DNA of 37,006 nt from Thermoanaerobaculia bacterium (GCA_945787575.1 CALZKB010000042.1:1-37006), one strand, 5' to 3'. Positions 15,711-24,057 are shown, counted from the stretch's first letter. Translations and numbers: made by a program. Notes: generated from the letters alone by a model not told the origin.

Positions 15711-15770
15711 GAGAGTCCCCTTCCGTGTCCTTCCAACCGTGCCGGTCCGCTCTGGAAGCACGCCAACACG

Positions 15771-16250
15771 CTAACGGACCTCATCGTCCGTATAGGCCGG
15801 CCGAACCTTCCAGTCTTGCAGCTCGTCGATGTCTACGTACAGATTCTCCCACCGGTCATAGCTCGCCAGCTCATAGGTCTTCGAGGTCAGCCAGATCGAT
15901 TTCGGGTTCGTCGGACACGCCTCCTCGCACAGTCCGCAGAACATGCACCGCTGTACGTCGATGTCGAACCGGTCGAGCGCTTTCTCCTTCTTCTCGGTGA
16001 CCGGGTTCATCTCCTGGTGCCAATCGATATAGATGATGTCGATCGGGCAGTCGCGCGCGCACAGCGTGCACTTGATGCAGCGCTCCTCGTCGAGGCGAAA
16101 CATGCCGCGAAAACGGTGCGCCGGCTCGCACCGCTCCTCCGGGTACTGCACCGTCTCCTTCTTCTTGAACAGGTGGCGGAAGGTGATCCCGAGCCCCGAG
16201 AAGAGGTCGAGGAGCATGAACCGGTCGAGCAGACCGCGCATCGCGCTCAT
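15771..16250 (-). CDS. nuoI: NADH-quinone oxidoreductase subunit I
   Basis: A 159-residue peripheral subunit that holds clusters N6a and N6b, two [4Fe-4S] centres passing electrons to NuoB. The motifs are CIKCTLCARDCP (Cys58, 61, 64, 68) and CMFCGLCEEACP (Cys102, 105, 108, 112). The N-terminal amphipathic helix (about 8-28) rests on the membrane. The ATG at 16250 overlaps the nuoH stop (ATGA). The frame is open for 0.9 kb further upstream, but that is a shadow of nuoH. Confidence 0.95.
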   Translation of the reverse strand: MSAMRGLLDRFMLLDLFSGLGITFRHLFKKKETVQYPEERCEPAHRFRGMFRLDEERCIKCTLCARDCPIDIIYIDWHQEMNPVTEKKEKALDRFDIDVQRCMFCGLCEEACPTNPKSIWLTSKTYELASYDRWENLYVDIDELQDWKVRPAYTDDEVR

Positions 16251-17344
16251 AGCAGAGTCTTCCAGATGCCGACGCCGAACACCGTGAACAGCACCAGAGG
16301 GATCAGCCACTTCCAGCCGAGGTCCATCAGCTGATCGAATCTGTAGCGTGGAAAGGTGCCGCGAAACCAGATGTAGACGAAGAGGAAAGCGAAGAGCTTG
16401 GCCGAGAACCAGATCAACCCGGCAAGCCCGGGGGTCATGAACGGGATCCACTGGAGGTCGAGGAAGCTCGCCCACCCGACGTTGGGGAAGGGCGCGAGCC
16501 AGCCGCCGAGGAAGAGCGTCACCGCCAGCGCCGAGATGACGATCATGTTCGCGTACTCGCCGAGGAAGAAGAGGGCGAAGCGCATTCCCGTGTACTCGGT
16601 GTGAAAGCCGGCAACCAGCTCGGACTCCGCCTCCGGCAGATCGAACGGATTGCGGTTCGATTCCGCCACTCCTGCGACGAAGTAGATGAAGAAGGCGATC
16701 AAGCCGAAGGGAAAGAACTGGAAGACGAACCAGCGCCCCTGCTCGAACTGCGCTCCAACCACCCCCTGGAGCGACATCGTGCCCGCCATCAACAACGGGA
16801 TGACGAGGGAGAAGCCCTGCGGGATCTCGTACGAGATCATCTGTGCCGCCGACCTCAGTCCGCCGAGCAGCGAGAACTTGGAGTTCGAGGCCCAGCCTCC
16901 GATGATGATTCCGTAGACCCCGACCGTCGCCATCGCCACGACGAAGAGCAGCCCGACGTTGACGTCGGTGATGAAGAAATCGAGAGCCCCGCCACTCTGT
17001 TCGGCGGAGGGGCCGAACGGTATCACCGCCAGAATGACGAACGCCGGCGCCACCACCAGACAGGGTGCCAGGACGAAGGCCCAACGAACGGCCTTGTTGG
17101 GGATCACGTCTTCCTTGACGAGAAGCTTGGCGATGTCCGCGACCGGCTGCAGAATCCCCCACGGCCCGACGCGATTCGGTCCGAGTCGAACCTGCATGAA
17201 GCCGAGGATCTTGCGCTCGGCCAGCACGAGGTACATGATCAGCGGCAGCACGCCCAGGAAGATGAGCGCCAGGATCTTGAACAGCGGCGACACCGCGTAG
17301 GTAAAAAGCGTCGGCCCCACCGCCTCGCGCAGCGCTTCAAGCAT
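16247..17344 (-). CDS. nuoH: NADH-quinone oxidoreductase subunit H
   Basis: A 365-residue membrane subunit forming most of the quinone chamber, joining the peripheral arm to the membrane arm. RLGPNRVGPWGILQPVADIAKLLVKED (about 54-80) is the signature loop. ESNRNPFDLPEAESELVAGFHTEY (about 209-232) holds the acidic residues of the E-channel entrance. The ATG has GGAGG eight bases upstream. The gene starts 12 bases after nuoD and overlaps nuoI by four bases. Confidence 0.96.
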   Translation of the reverse strand: MLEALREAVGPTLFTYAVSPLFKILALIFLGVLPLIMYLVLAERKILGFMQVRLGPNRVGPWGILQPVADIAKLLVKEDVIPNKAVRWAFVLAPCLVVAPAFVILAVIPFGPSAEQSGGALDFFITDVNVGLLFVVAMATVGVYGIIIGGWASNSKFSLLGGLRSAAQMISYEIPQGFSLVIPLLMAGTMSLQGVVGAQFEQGRWFVFQFFPFGLIAFFIYFVAGVAESNRNPFDLPEAESELVAGFHTEYTGMRFALFFLGEYANMIVISALAVTLFLGGWLAPFPNVGWASFLDLQWIPFMTPGLAGLIWFSAKLFAFLFVYIWFRGTFPRYRFDQLMDLGWKWLIPLVLFTVFGVGIWKTLL

Positions 17345-17356
17345 CCGCGCCTCCGC

Positions 17357-18493
17357 TCATCGATCGACCTCGCCCAGAACGATATCCGTAGTCCCGATGA
17401 TCGCCACCAGGTCCGACAGCAAGTGGTCCTTGGCAAGCTCCGGGACGACCTGGAGGTTGTAGAAAGAGGGGGCGCGCACGCGACAGCGGTCCGGATTCGG
17501 CGTTCCGTTGCCCACGATGTAGAAACCGATCTCTCCCTTCGGCCCTTCGATCCCGAAGTAGGCCTCGGCACCCTTGTTGGCCTTGAGGACGCGCGGCCGC
17601 TTCGCCATCACCTCGCCGTCGGGTAGCTTGGCGAGGCACTGCCGGACGATCCGGGCCGACTGCCGCATCTCTTCCATCCGGACGAGATAGCGGTCGTAGG
17701 TGTCGCCGTTGGGGAAGACCGGAACGTCGAAGTCGACCTCGTCGTAGGCTTCGTACGGCGTCGCCTTGCGCAGATCGAAGTCGACGCCGCTGCCGCGGAG
17801 CATCGGACCGGTGATGCCGTACTGGAGCACCTGTTCCTTCGACAAGACCCCGATGCCGACTGTTCGCTTCTTCCAGATCCGGTTGTTGGTCAGCAGCCCC
17901 TCGTACTCCGCCACCTTGGCCGGGAACTTGTCGATGAACGCCGAACAACGATCGGTCCAGCCTACCGGCAGGTCGAAGGGGAGGCCACCCGGACGCATGC
18001 AGTTGAGCGTCAGCCGCGCACCGCAGTATTCCTCGAAGAGGTCGAGCACCTGTTCACGCTCGCGAAAACAGTAGAAGAACGGCGTCATCGCACCGACGTC
18101 GATGGCGTGGGTAGCGAGCCACAGCAGGTGGCTCGAGATCCGCTGCAGCTCGCAGAGGATCGTCCGGATGTAGCTCGCCCGCGGCGGCACCGTGATGCCG
18201 GTCAGCTTCTCGACCGCTCCTACGTAGGCGAGGTTGTTGGTTGCCGCCGCCACGTAGTCGATCCGGTCGGTGTGGGGGACATTCTGGAAAAACGGGTGCA
18301 GCTCGAACAGTTTCTCGGTCCCGCGATGGAGGTAGCCGATGATCGGGTAGCTGTCGAGTATCCGCTCGCCGTCGATCTTGAGGTTGATGCGCAGCACGCC
18401 GTGGGTCGACGGATGTTGCGGGCCGAGGGCCAGCTCCATCTCCTCGACGTCGAACAGCGTGTCGTGGCCCGGTTTGGCGCCCGTCTCGCCCAT
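17357..18493 (-). CDS. nuoD: NADH-quinone oxidoreductase subunit D
   Basis: A 378-residue peripheral subunit (49-kDa homologue) that lines the quinone site. GPQHPSTHGVLR (24-35) carries the quinone-binding His. LHRGTEKL (55-62) holds Arg57. THAIDVGAMTPFF and MRPGG are also present. It is a separate protein, not fused to NuoC. The ATG overlaps the nuoC stop by four bases. Arg57 lies where I would align the arginine that human NDUFAF7 dimethylates in NDUFS2, which matters because a MidA/NDUFAF7-like gene lies upstream. The longer open frame to 19147 is a shadow of nuoC. Confidence 0.96.
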   Translation of the reverse strand: MGETGAKPGHDTLFDVEEMELALGPQHPSTHGVLRINLKIDGERILDSYPIIGYLHRGTEKLFELHPFFQNVPHTDRIDYVAAATNNLAYVGAVEKLTGITVPPRASYIRTILCELQRISSHLLWLATHAIDVGAMTPFFYCFREREQVLDLFEEYCGARLTLNCMRPGGLPFDLPVGWTDRCSAFIDKFPAKVAEYEGLLTNNRIWKKRTVGIGVLSKEQVLQYGITGPMLRGSGVDFDLRKATPYEAYDEVDFDVPVFPNGDTYDRYLVRMEEMRQSARIVRQCLAKLPDGEVMAKRPRVLKANKGAEAYFGIEGPKGEIGFYIVGNGTPNPDRCRVRAPSFYNLQVVPELAKDHLLSDLVAIIGTTDIVLGEVDR

Positions 18494-19362
18494 CAGGAGG
18501 CGCCTTTCTGTTCTGTTTCCTCGGCCTCGCCGGTCGCCGCGCCCTCGGCGTCCTCCTCGGCGCTCTCCTCCGGCGGTGGTCGCCATCCCGTCCCGGTGCC
18601 TGCCACCGGGCCCGCCGACTCGTCGTAGTACTCGGGATAGATCGCGGTGCCGGTGTCGATTCCCTCCACCGGGAAGTCCTTGCGCAAGGGGTGGCCGTTG
18701 AAACCCTCCCACATGAGGATCCGGGTCATATCCGGATGATCGGCGAAGGTAATGCCGTACATGTCGAAGACCTCGCGCTCCGGCCAGTTCGCCCCCCTCC
18801 AGATCGGCACGAGAGTCGGTACCTGCGATTCCTCGTCGGTGGCGAGTCGCATCCTCACGCGCTGAGCAGTGTCGAGGTTCATCAGGTGGTAGATGACCTC
18901 GAAGCGCGGCAGCTCCTCGCGTTCTCCGTAGTCCGCGCCGCAGATGTCGAGCAGCAGTGTGTAGCCGTAATCGTCGTGGAGGGTGCGAGCAACCTCGCGA
19001 ATCGCCTCGCGCTCCACCATCAGCACGAGGTCGCCGGCGATCGTGCGAGCCCAGAGGACGCCGTCGCCATGTGTTTCGAGAGCTCCTGCCGCCACCGGGT
19101 CGTCGGCCGCATCGACCCACTCGGGCACCGCGGGGTCCCTCTGCCACGGCGGCTTGGCGGCCTCCGCCGCCTCCTTCGCGGCCTTGGCCTTGGCCGCCGC
19201 CTCAGCCTTGGCTTTGGCTGCCGCCTCGGCCTTCGCCTGCTCCGCTGCTTCGTCCACCTCGGGCGGGGCGGAGGACTCGGCGGCCTCGCCGGCTGGGGGT
19301 TCGCCCTCCCGAGAGTCGGGGGCCTCCGGAGAGTCTGGCGCCTTGGTCTCTTCGTCGCTCAT
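18493..19362 (-). CDS. nuoC: NADH-quinone oxidoreductase subunit C, with long N-terminal extension
   Basis: A 289-residue protein. The conserved 30-kDa subunit core spans about 95-265, with REVFDMYGITFADHPDMTRIL and GHPLRKDFPVEG. It packs against NuoD and NuoB. Before it lie about 75 residues of low complexity: an acidic, Pro-rich start, then Ala-Lys-Glu repeats (EAAAKAKAEAAAKAKA-like, about 45-68), which should form a rigid charged helix. After the core is a Glu-rich tail of about 25 residues. Both extensions are unusual for NuoC. There are 12 bases between nuoB and this ATG. Confidence 0.94.
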   Translation of the reverse strand: MSDEETKAPDSPEAPDSREGEPPAGEAAESSAPPEVDEAAEQAKAEAAAKAKAEAAAKAKAAKEAAEAAKPPWQRDPAVPEWVDAADDPVAAGALETHGDGVLWARTIAGDLVLMVEREAIREVARTLHDDYGYTLLLDICGADYGEREELPRFEVIYHLMNLDTAQRVRMRLATDEESQVPTLVPIWRGANWPEREVFDMYGITFADHPDMTRILMWEGFNGHPLRKDFPVEGIDTGTAIYPEYYDESAGPVAGTGTGWRPPPEESAEEDAEGAATGEAEETEQKGAS

Positions 19363-19374
19363 CGGTCCCGGTTC

Positions 19375-19851
19375 TTAGGACGCCTTCTGTTTCGCCACCG
19401 TCATGCGGTCGATCTTGCGCTGCAGGTGGAGCAGCCCCCAGAGCAGAGCCTCGGGTCGAGGCGGGCAGCCCGGAACGTAGACATCGACGGGAATCACACG
19501 ATCGACTCCCTGGGTCACGGCGTAGGTGCGGTACGGACCGCCGCAGGTAGCGCAGGCGCCCATCGCGATCGCCCACTTGGGGTCCGGCATCTGGTCCCAC
19601 AGCCGGCGGACGATCGGCGCCATCTTCTCGGTGACGGTGCCGGCGACGATCATCAGGTCGCTCTGCCGCGGACTCGCGCGGAAGACCTCGGCGCCGAAAC
19701 GAGACATGTCGTGGCGGGGGTCGAGCACCGCCATCATCTCGATCGCGCAGCAGGCGAGCCCGAACTGCATCGGCCAGATGGCTGAGCGCCGCGCCCAGTT
19801 GAAGATCTTGTCGTAGGTGGTGGTGAGGACGTTCGCCTCGACGTTGTCCAT
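19375..19851 (-). CDS. nuoB: NADH-quinone oxidoreductase subunit B
   Basis: A 158-residue subunit holding the terminal [4Fe-4S] cluster N2, which gives electrons to quinone. The ligands are the tandem pair Cys34-Cys35 ([11 protein letters not shown]), Cys100 (MGAC) and Cys129 ([10 protein letters not shown]). An additional Cys103 (GACATCGG) is present where many homologues have Ser. The ATG at 19851 overlaps the nuoA stop (TGATG), so the extra 5' open frame to 20082 is a shadow of nuoA. Confidence 0.96.
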   Translation of the reverse strand: MDNVEANVLTTTYDKIFNWARRSAIWPMQFGLACCAIEMMAVLDPRHDMSRFGAEVFRASPRQSDLMIVAGTVTEKMAPIVRRLWDQMPDPKWAIAMGACATCGGPYRTYAVTQGVDRVIPVDVYVPGCPPRPEALLWGLLHLQRKIDRMTVAKQKAS

Positions 19852-20207
19852 CAAGCCCAAGTGAGAGCCCCCCGGTTCCACGCGTAAACGTAGCCGATGA
19901 TCAAGATCACGAGGAAGACGACCATCTCGATGAAACCGAAGAGGGCGAGCTTGTCGAACATCACCGCCCAGGGAAAGAGAAAAACCGTCTCGACGTCGAA
20001 GACGACGAACAGCACCGCCAACAAGTAGTAGCGGATCGAGAACCGGTTGTCGTGGGCGAGAGTTACGGCCGGGTTGCCGCACTCGTAGGGGTCGTCGTTG
20101 GTCGCTCCGGATCCGGCCATTCGGAAGAGCTTGGCCGCGACCAGCGTCGCCACGAGAAACAGGACGGAAACGAGGGCGAAAACCAGTATCGGTAGGTAGT
20201 TTTCCAT
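19851..20207 (-). CDS. nuoA: NADH-quinone oxidoreductase subunit A
   Basis: A 118-residue three-helix membrane subunit. The loop [10 protein letters not shown] carries the conserved Glu-Cys that shields the quinone entrance. [27 protein letters not shown] (about 55-82) is the family signature. It is the first gene of the operon, about 54 bases downstream of the start point predicted from the promoter at 20268-20295. Only a poor ribosome site is visible. Confidence 0.95.
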   Translation of the reverse strand: MENYLPILVFALVSVLFLVATLVAAKLFRMAGSGATNDDPYECGNPAVTLAHDNRFSIRYYLLAVLFVVFDVETVFLFPWAVMFDKLALFGFIEMVVFLVILIIGYVYAWNRGALTWA

Positions 20208-20267
20208 TCAGCGATGCCGAAGAGATTCTGCCCTCGTTGCGCGTCGACCTTTGCCTGAAGCGCGGTC

Positions 20268-20295
20268 ATTCTACCGGAGGTCCAAGGGGAGTCAA
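20268..20295 (-). promoter_or_regulatory. sigma70-type promoter of the nuo operon
   Basis: The minus strand has TTGACT (20295-20290), a 16-base spacer and TAGAAT (20273-20268). This is 5 of 6 at each box and the best housekeeping promoter in the window. It lies between midA (stop 20391) and nuoA. It would give a leader of about 54 bases. Confidence 0.65.
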
Positions 20296-20390
20296 GGACG
20301 TTGCACAGGCCGCGATGGACGCTCCTCCGCTCCTTCGAACGGCTCGATCCTTAGGCTCGCCCGACCCTCGCTGCGGAGGTCGATCCGAGC

Positions 20391-21449
20391 CTACATCTCG
20401 CTCCCACCCAGCGGTAGCTCGAACAGTCCTTCGCCGACGATGGCGCGGCGTTGGACGAGGATCCGAATCGCCGTGCCCATCCCTTCGGGATCGAGCAGCT
20501 GAGCCGCCTCCAGCCGGGTGACCTGGTCGGCTTCGGCCAACCCCTCGAACAGCCCACACGCCCCGAGCCATTCGGCTTGAGAGACGAGGGCGATCGTCTC
20601 GAGCCCTGCCGCCTCCCCCTCTTCGATCAGCGCCGTGAAGTCGACGTGAGCCGTGATGTCCTGCCGCCCGACGTCGACGAACGGATTGCGATGGACCGTG
20701 TGGTGGCGGTGGCAGGCCAGCGTGCCGTGCCGGCGGACGCGACGGTCGAGCAGGCGGTAACGCTCGAAGCCGTAGTCGCAGGTGACCATCAACCCCGCCT
20801 CGAGACAGTCGGCGAGTTGGCGGTAGAGGGGGCGCCAACCGGGCGAGAGGTCCACCCACTGTCCGGGCTCCGCCAGCTCCGAATACGACCGCAGGAGCGA
20901 AGAGATCTCAGGTGAGGAGATGGCCTCGGGCACCCATTCGAATTCCTCGCCCTCGAGCCCTACTTGGATCTCTTCCCACCCTTCGACAGTCCTGCGAAGT
21001 CGATGAAACGGCAGGGCGTCGAAGAGCTCGTAGGAGAACACCAGGCCGCGAATCGGCCGCCGATGGACCTCCGAGAGATCGGCAATCCCTTCGGCGCCCG
21101 GGGGAACCGGCCTCGCGACCCGGTCCCACGCCCAACGGCGGCCAGTGCCGTCCTCAGGCAACGCGGCGAGCACCGCCTTCATGTGGCTGCCGTCGCCATA
21201 GCCGGCCTCCAGCAGGTCCGCGCCTCCTGCCAGCTCCTCGCCCAGGCGTTCGATCAGCCTCGCCGTCGCGGCTCCGAACAGTGGTGAGAACGACGAGCCG
21301 GTGACGAAATCTCCTCGCGGACCGATGCGCGGCTGCTCGGTGGCGTAGTAGCCTCCTTCACCGTAGAGTGCTTCCTCCATAAACTCAGCGAACGGGATCG
21401 GCCCGTGCCGCCCGATGCGGGCGCGCAGCCGTTCTTCCGGGGAGCTCAT
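20391..21449 (-). CDS. SAM-dependent methyltransferase, MidA/NDUFAF7 family
   Basis: A 352-residue class I methyltransferase of the DUF185/MidA/NDUFAF7 family. Near the N terminus, GPIPFAEFMEEALYGEGGYY is the family signature. LLEAGYGDGSHMKAVL (about 80-95) is the SAM loop. LVFSYELFDALPFHRL (about 135-150) and TVHRNPFVDVGRQDITAHVDF (about 250-270) are further family motifs. In humans NDUFAF7 dimethylates an Arg of NDUFS2, the NuoD homologue, during complex I assembly. This gene sits 183 bases upstream of nuoA on the same strand, which suggests the same job here. It has a separate -10 region shared with the divergent heptose kinase gene. Confidence 0.88.
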   Translation of the reverse strand: MSSPEERLRARIGRHGPIPFAEFMEEALYGEGGYYATEQPRIGPRGDFVTGSSFSPLFGAATARLIERLGEELAGGADLLEAGYGDGSHMKAVLAALPEDGTGRRWAWDRVARPVPPGAEGIADLSEVHRRPIRGLVFSYELFDALPFHRLRRTVEGWEEIQVGLEGEEFEWVPEAISSPEISSLLRSYSELAEPGQWVDLSPGWRPLYRQLADCLEAGLMVTCDYGFERYRLLDRRVRRHGTLACHRHHTVHRNPFVDVGRQDITAHVDFTALIEEGEAAGLETIALVSQAEWLGACGLFEGLAEADQVTRLEAAQLLDPEGMGTAIRILVQRRAIVGEGLFELPLGGSEM

Positions 21450-21475
21450 GGACCGAAGTGTATAATCCCGCGCAA
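21450..21475. promoter_or_regulatory. Bidirectional leaderless promoter core (midA / hldE kinase)
   Basis: Only 26 bases separate the two divergent start codons. The plus strand has a perfect TATAAT (21461-21466) nine bases before the kinase ATG. The minus strand has TATACA (21464-21459) nine bases before the midA ATG. The two -10 boxes overlap. Neither gene has a Shine-Dalgarno sequence. No good -35 box is seen for either. Confidence 0.5.
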
Positions 21476-22516
21476 ATGATTGAAGATACGGGACTTCCGT
21501 CGACCGAGCGGCTGCTCGAGCTAGTCGATGCGATGGCCGGCCGGCCGGTCGTCATGCTGGTCGACATGGTGGCGGATCGCTTCGTCAGCGGCACGCCGAA
21601 GCGGATCAGCCGCGAAGCCCCGGTTCTGATCCTGCGGCACGACAGCGAGACGGTGATCCCCGGTGGCGGCGCCAACGCCGTCGCCAACGTCGCCGCCCTC
21701 GGAGGCCGCCCGCTGCCGCTGGGCGTCGTCGGTGACGACGCGAGTGGCCGCGAGCTGCGCGCGCTGTTCAACGCCCGCGGCATCGACATCGACGGGATCG
21801 CCGTCCGCGTCGGCTACCGCACTCCCACCAAGGTGCGCATTCTCGGCGGCGGCCGCCATTCCATCAAGCAGCAGATCGTCCGCTACGACATCGAGGACGC
21901 CGTCGATCTCGGCGGTGAGGAGCTGGCGTTGTTCGATCGCGCTCTCGACCGTTGGCGGGGGATGGCGAGCGCCGCCGTTCTCTCCGACTACGGCTACGGC
22001 GCGGTCGAGCCGCGCCTCGCGCCAAAGCTCCGCGCGGCACTGGCCGAAGGGGGGGCTCTCCTGTGCGACAGTCGCCACCGGCTTGCCGACTTCGAGTCGA
22101 TCGACGCCGCTACCCCCAACGCCGAAGAGGCGGAGCAACTGCTCGGCCGCGAGCTCAACGGAGATCTCGACGGTGCGGGTGAGCAGCTCCGCCGCACGCT
22201 CGGCTGCGCCACCCTGCTCGTCACCCGGGGGAGCTCCGGGATGAGCCTTTTCCTGGAAGGCGCGGCCGCCCACCTGCCGGTCCACGGCACCACTCAGGTG
22301 GCCGACGTCACCGGTGCCGGCGACACCGTGATCGGTACCTTCGCTCTGGCGACCGCAGCGGGGGGCTCCCCGCTCGAGGCAGCCCTGCTCGCCGACTATG
22401 CCGGCGGCGTCGTGGTGATGAAGATGGGGACCGCGACGCTCTCCGGAGAGGAGCTGATCACCGCCATCAAGAGCGACACCGAACTGCCGGAGCGCATCAC
22501 GTGGGCCGGATCCTGA
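21476..22516 (+). CDS. D-beta-D-heptose 7-phosphate kinase (HldE kinase domain, PfkB family)
   Basis: A 346-residue ribokinase-fold enzyme. GTPKRISREAPVLIL resembles the RISPEAPVPV block of HldE/RfaE1. GGGANAVANVAALGG (the PfkB N-terminal signature) and DVTGAGDTVIGTFALA (anion hole and catalytic Asp) follow. In LPS heptose synthesis it phosphorylates heptose-7-phosphate at C1. The start motif GDxMLDRY is altered to VDMVADRF. The ATG at 21476 is chosen over the GTG at 21458 because the TATAAT box lies between them. It is a separate gene from the adenylyltransferase, overlapping it by 16 bases, where many bacteria have one fused hldE. Confidence 0.85.
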   Translation: MIEDTGLPSTERLLELVDAMAGRPVVMLVDMVADRFVSGTPKRISREAPVLILRHDSETVIPGGGANAVANVAALGGRPLPLGVVGDDASGRELRALFNARGIDIDGIAVRVGYRTPTKVRILGGGRHSIKQQIVRYDIEDAVDLGGEELALFDRALDRWRGMASAAVLSDYGYGAVEPRLAPKLRAALAEGGALLCDSRHRLADFESIDAATPNAEEAEQLLGRELNGDLDGAGEQLRRTLGCATLLVTRGSSGMSLFLEGAAAHLPVHGTTQVADVTGAGDTVIGTFALATAAGGSPLEAALLADYAGGVVVMKMGTATLSGEELITAIKSDTELPERITWAGS

Positions 22517-22994
22517 ACCCGAGCGAGCTCGCCGCGGAGATCGAGCATCTGCACGCCGAAGGTCGGACGGTGGCGCTGGCCAATGGCCATTTTGACCTCC
22601 TCCACGTCGGCCACGTGCGCTACCTGACCGACGCCGCCGCCGAAGCGGACGCCCTCGTCGTCGCGATCAACGACGACAATTCGGTGGAACGCTTGAAAGG
22701 CGCGGGGCGTCCGATCGTGCCGGCGGTCTGGCGGCGGTCGAGCGCGCCGAGCTCCTCGCCGCGCTGACCGTCGTCGACTACGTGACGATCTTCGAAGGCG
22801 ACACCCCCGGCCCCCTCCTCTCCAGGGTCCGCCCCGACGTTCACTGCAAAGGCACCGACTACGGCACTCCCGACAAGGTGCCGGAATACGAGATCGTCCG
22901 AAGCTACGGGGGACGGACCGTCCTCGTCGGCGATCCCAAGGATCATTCGACGACCGAGCTCATCGCTACCGCCAAGAGTCTCGGCGAGCGCTGA
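22501..22994 (+). pseudogene. Heptose 1-phosphate adenylyltransferase (HldE second domain), frameshifted
   Basis: The first frame, from the GTG at 22501, gives [19 protein letters not shown] (the HxGH nucleotidyltransferase motif, residues about 22-40), then [19 protein letters not shown]. There it leaves the family pattern and hits a stop near 22767. The family sequence resumes in another frame as [23 protein letters not shown] (from about 22740) and runs to the TGA at 22994, including KGTDY. The shift equals one lost base (or two gained) near 22722-22740, in a GGCGG-rich run. Intact neighbours of the same pathway make a sequencing or assembly error plausible; a real mutation would break ADP-heptose synthesis. 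Ribosome site CCGGAG precedes the GTG. Confidence 0.8.
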
Positions 22995-23021
22995 CGACCC
23001 GACGGCGAACGAAACCCGGCC

Positions 23022-24032
23022 ATGGCGCCTTCCCGCATCCTCATCGTGCGCACCAGTGCGATGGGCGACGTAGTTCACACCCTGCCGCTCGCCACGGCAC
23101 TTCGCCGGCGTTGGCCCGGCGCGAGAATCGGCTGGGTCGTCGAAAGGCGCTTCGCTCCCCTTCTCGCCGAGCATCCGGCGCTCGACGAGGTCCTCGAAGT
23201 CCAACTCAGAGAATGGCGGCGACGACCGTTCGCCCGAGCGAGCTGGCGCGAGTTGGCGAGCTTCGTACGTGAGCTCGATCGGTTCGGGGCAGATGTCGCG
23301 ATCGATGCGATGGGCAATCACAAAGGGGCTTTGATCGCCTCCCTCAGCCGCGCCGAGCGGCTGCTCGGACCGGCGAGGAGCGATCGACGTGAGCCGTCGA
23401 GCGCGCTCTGGATCGGGGAGTCCGTCCGCCTCGTGGGCGAGCATGTCGTAGACTGCCAGCGGTCTCTCGGCGCCGCCCTCGGCGCAAGCGGGAGTGACAT
23501 CGACTTCGGAGGGGAGGGGATCCTGCCCGCGAGCTCCGCCGCCGACGTCCCCGGAATCCTGATCCACCCAGGCGCCGGATGGCGCAACAAGGAGTACCCG
23601 CCGGCACGTTGGGGTGCCGTGGCGCACGTGCTGGCGGATGTCACCGGCAGCGACGTCGGTGTCCTGGTGGGTCCCGCGGAGGAGGCGCTCGCCGCCGAAG
23701 TCGTCGCTCGGTCCGAGGGAAAAGCGGTCCCGATCCCAGCCGTGGGGCTTGCCGAACTGGTGGCGGCGTTGCGTGGCTGCGAGCTCCTACTCGCGGGAGA
23801 CACCGGACCCCTTCACCTCGCGCGCGCCCTCGGCACCCGTGTGCTCTGTCTCCTCGGACCCACCGATCCAGCCCGCAACGGCGTTTGGTCGTCGCCACAG
23901 GGGAACCTCTTCCACCGTTTGCCCTGCAGCTACTGCTACCGGCGTCTGGACGAGGCCAAGGCTTGCCTGCTCGCAATCGAGCCGAGCGCGATCGCCGCCC
24001 GAGCACGGCTGCTGCTGGCGGAAGCAGCCTAA
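23022..24032 (+). CDS. Lipopolysaccharide heptosyltransferase (GT9 family)
   Basis: A 336-residue cytoplasmic-face glycosyltransferase. The N-terminal RILIVRTSAMGDVVHTLPLATALRRRWP is the GT9 signature. ILIHPGAGWRNKEYPPARWGAVA (about 185-207) and LLLAGDTGPLHLARALGTRVLCLLGPTDPARNG (about 258-290) form the ADP-heptose site. The end CSYCYRRLDEAKACL matches heptosyltransferase I (WaaC) more than WaaF. It adds heptose to the LPS inner core, using the product of the two genes just upstream. It starts 27 bases after them without a strong ribosome site, probably in the same transcript. Confidence 0.88.
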   Translation: MAPSRILIVRTSAMGDVVHTLPLATALRRRWPGARIGWVVERRFAPLLAEHPALDEVLEVQLREWRRRPFARASWRELASFVRELDRFGADVAIDAMGNHKGALIASLSRAERLLGPARSDRREPSSALWIGESVRLVGEHVVDCQRSLGAALGASGSDIDFGGEGILPASSAADVPGILIHPGAGWRNKEYPPARWGAVAHVLADVTGSDVGVLVGPAEEALAAEVVARSEGKAVPIPAVGLAELVAALRGCELLLAGDTGPLHLARALGTRVLCLLGPTDPARNGVWSSPQGNLFHRLPCSYCYRRLDEAKACLLAIEPSAIAARARLLLAEAA

Positions 24033-24057
24033 GTATCTTTGTTGGTCACCACTTAGA

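Noticed and set aside
16251-17162. Long in-frame extension of nuoI
   Set aside because: It is an out-of-frame shadow of nuoH, with Arg/Gly-rich nonsense sequence. The ATGA overlap marks the real start.
18494-19147. Long in-frame extension of nuoD
   Set aside because: Shadow of nuoC in another frame. The true ATG overlaps the nuoC stop.
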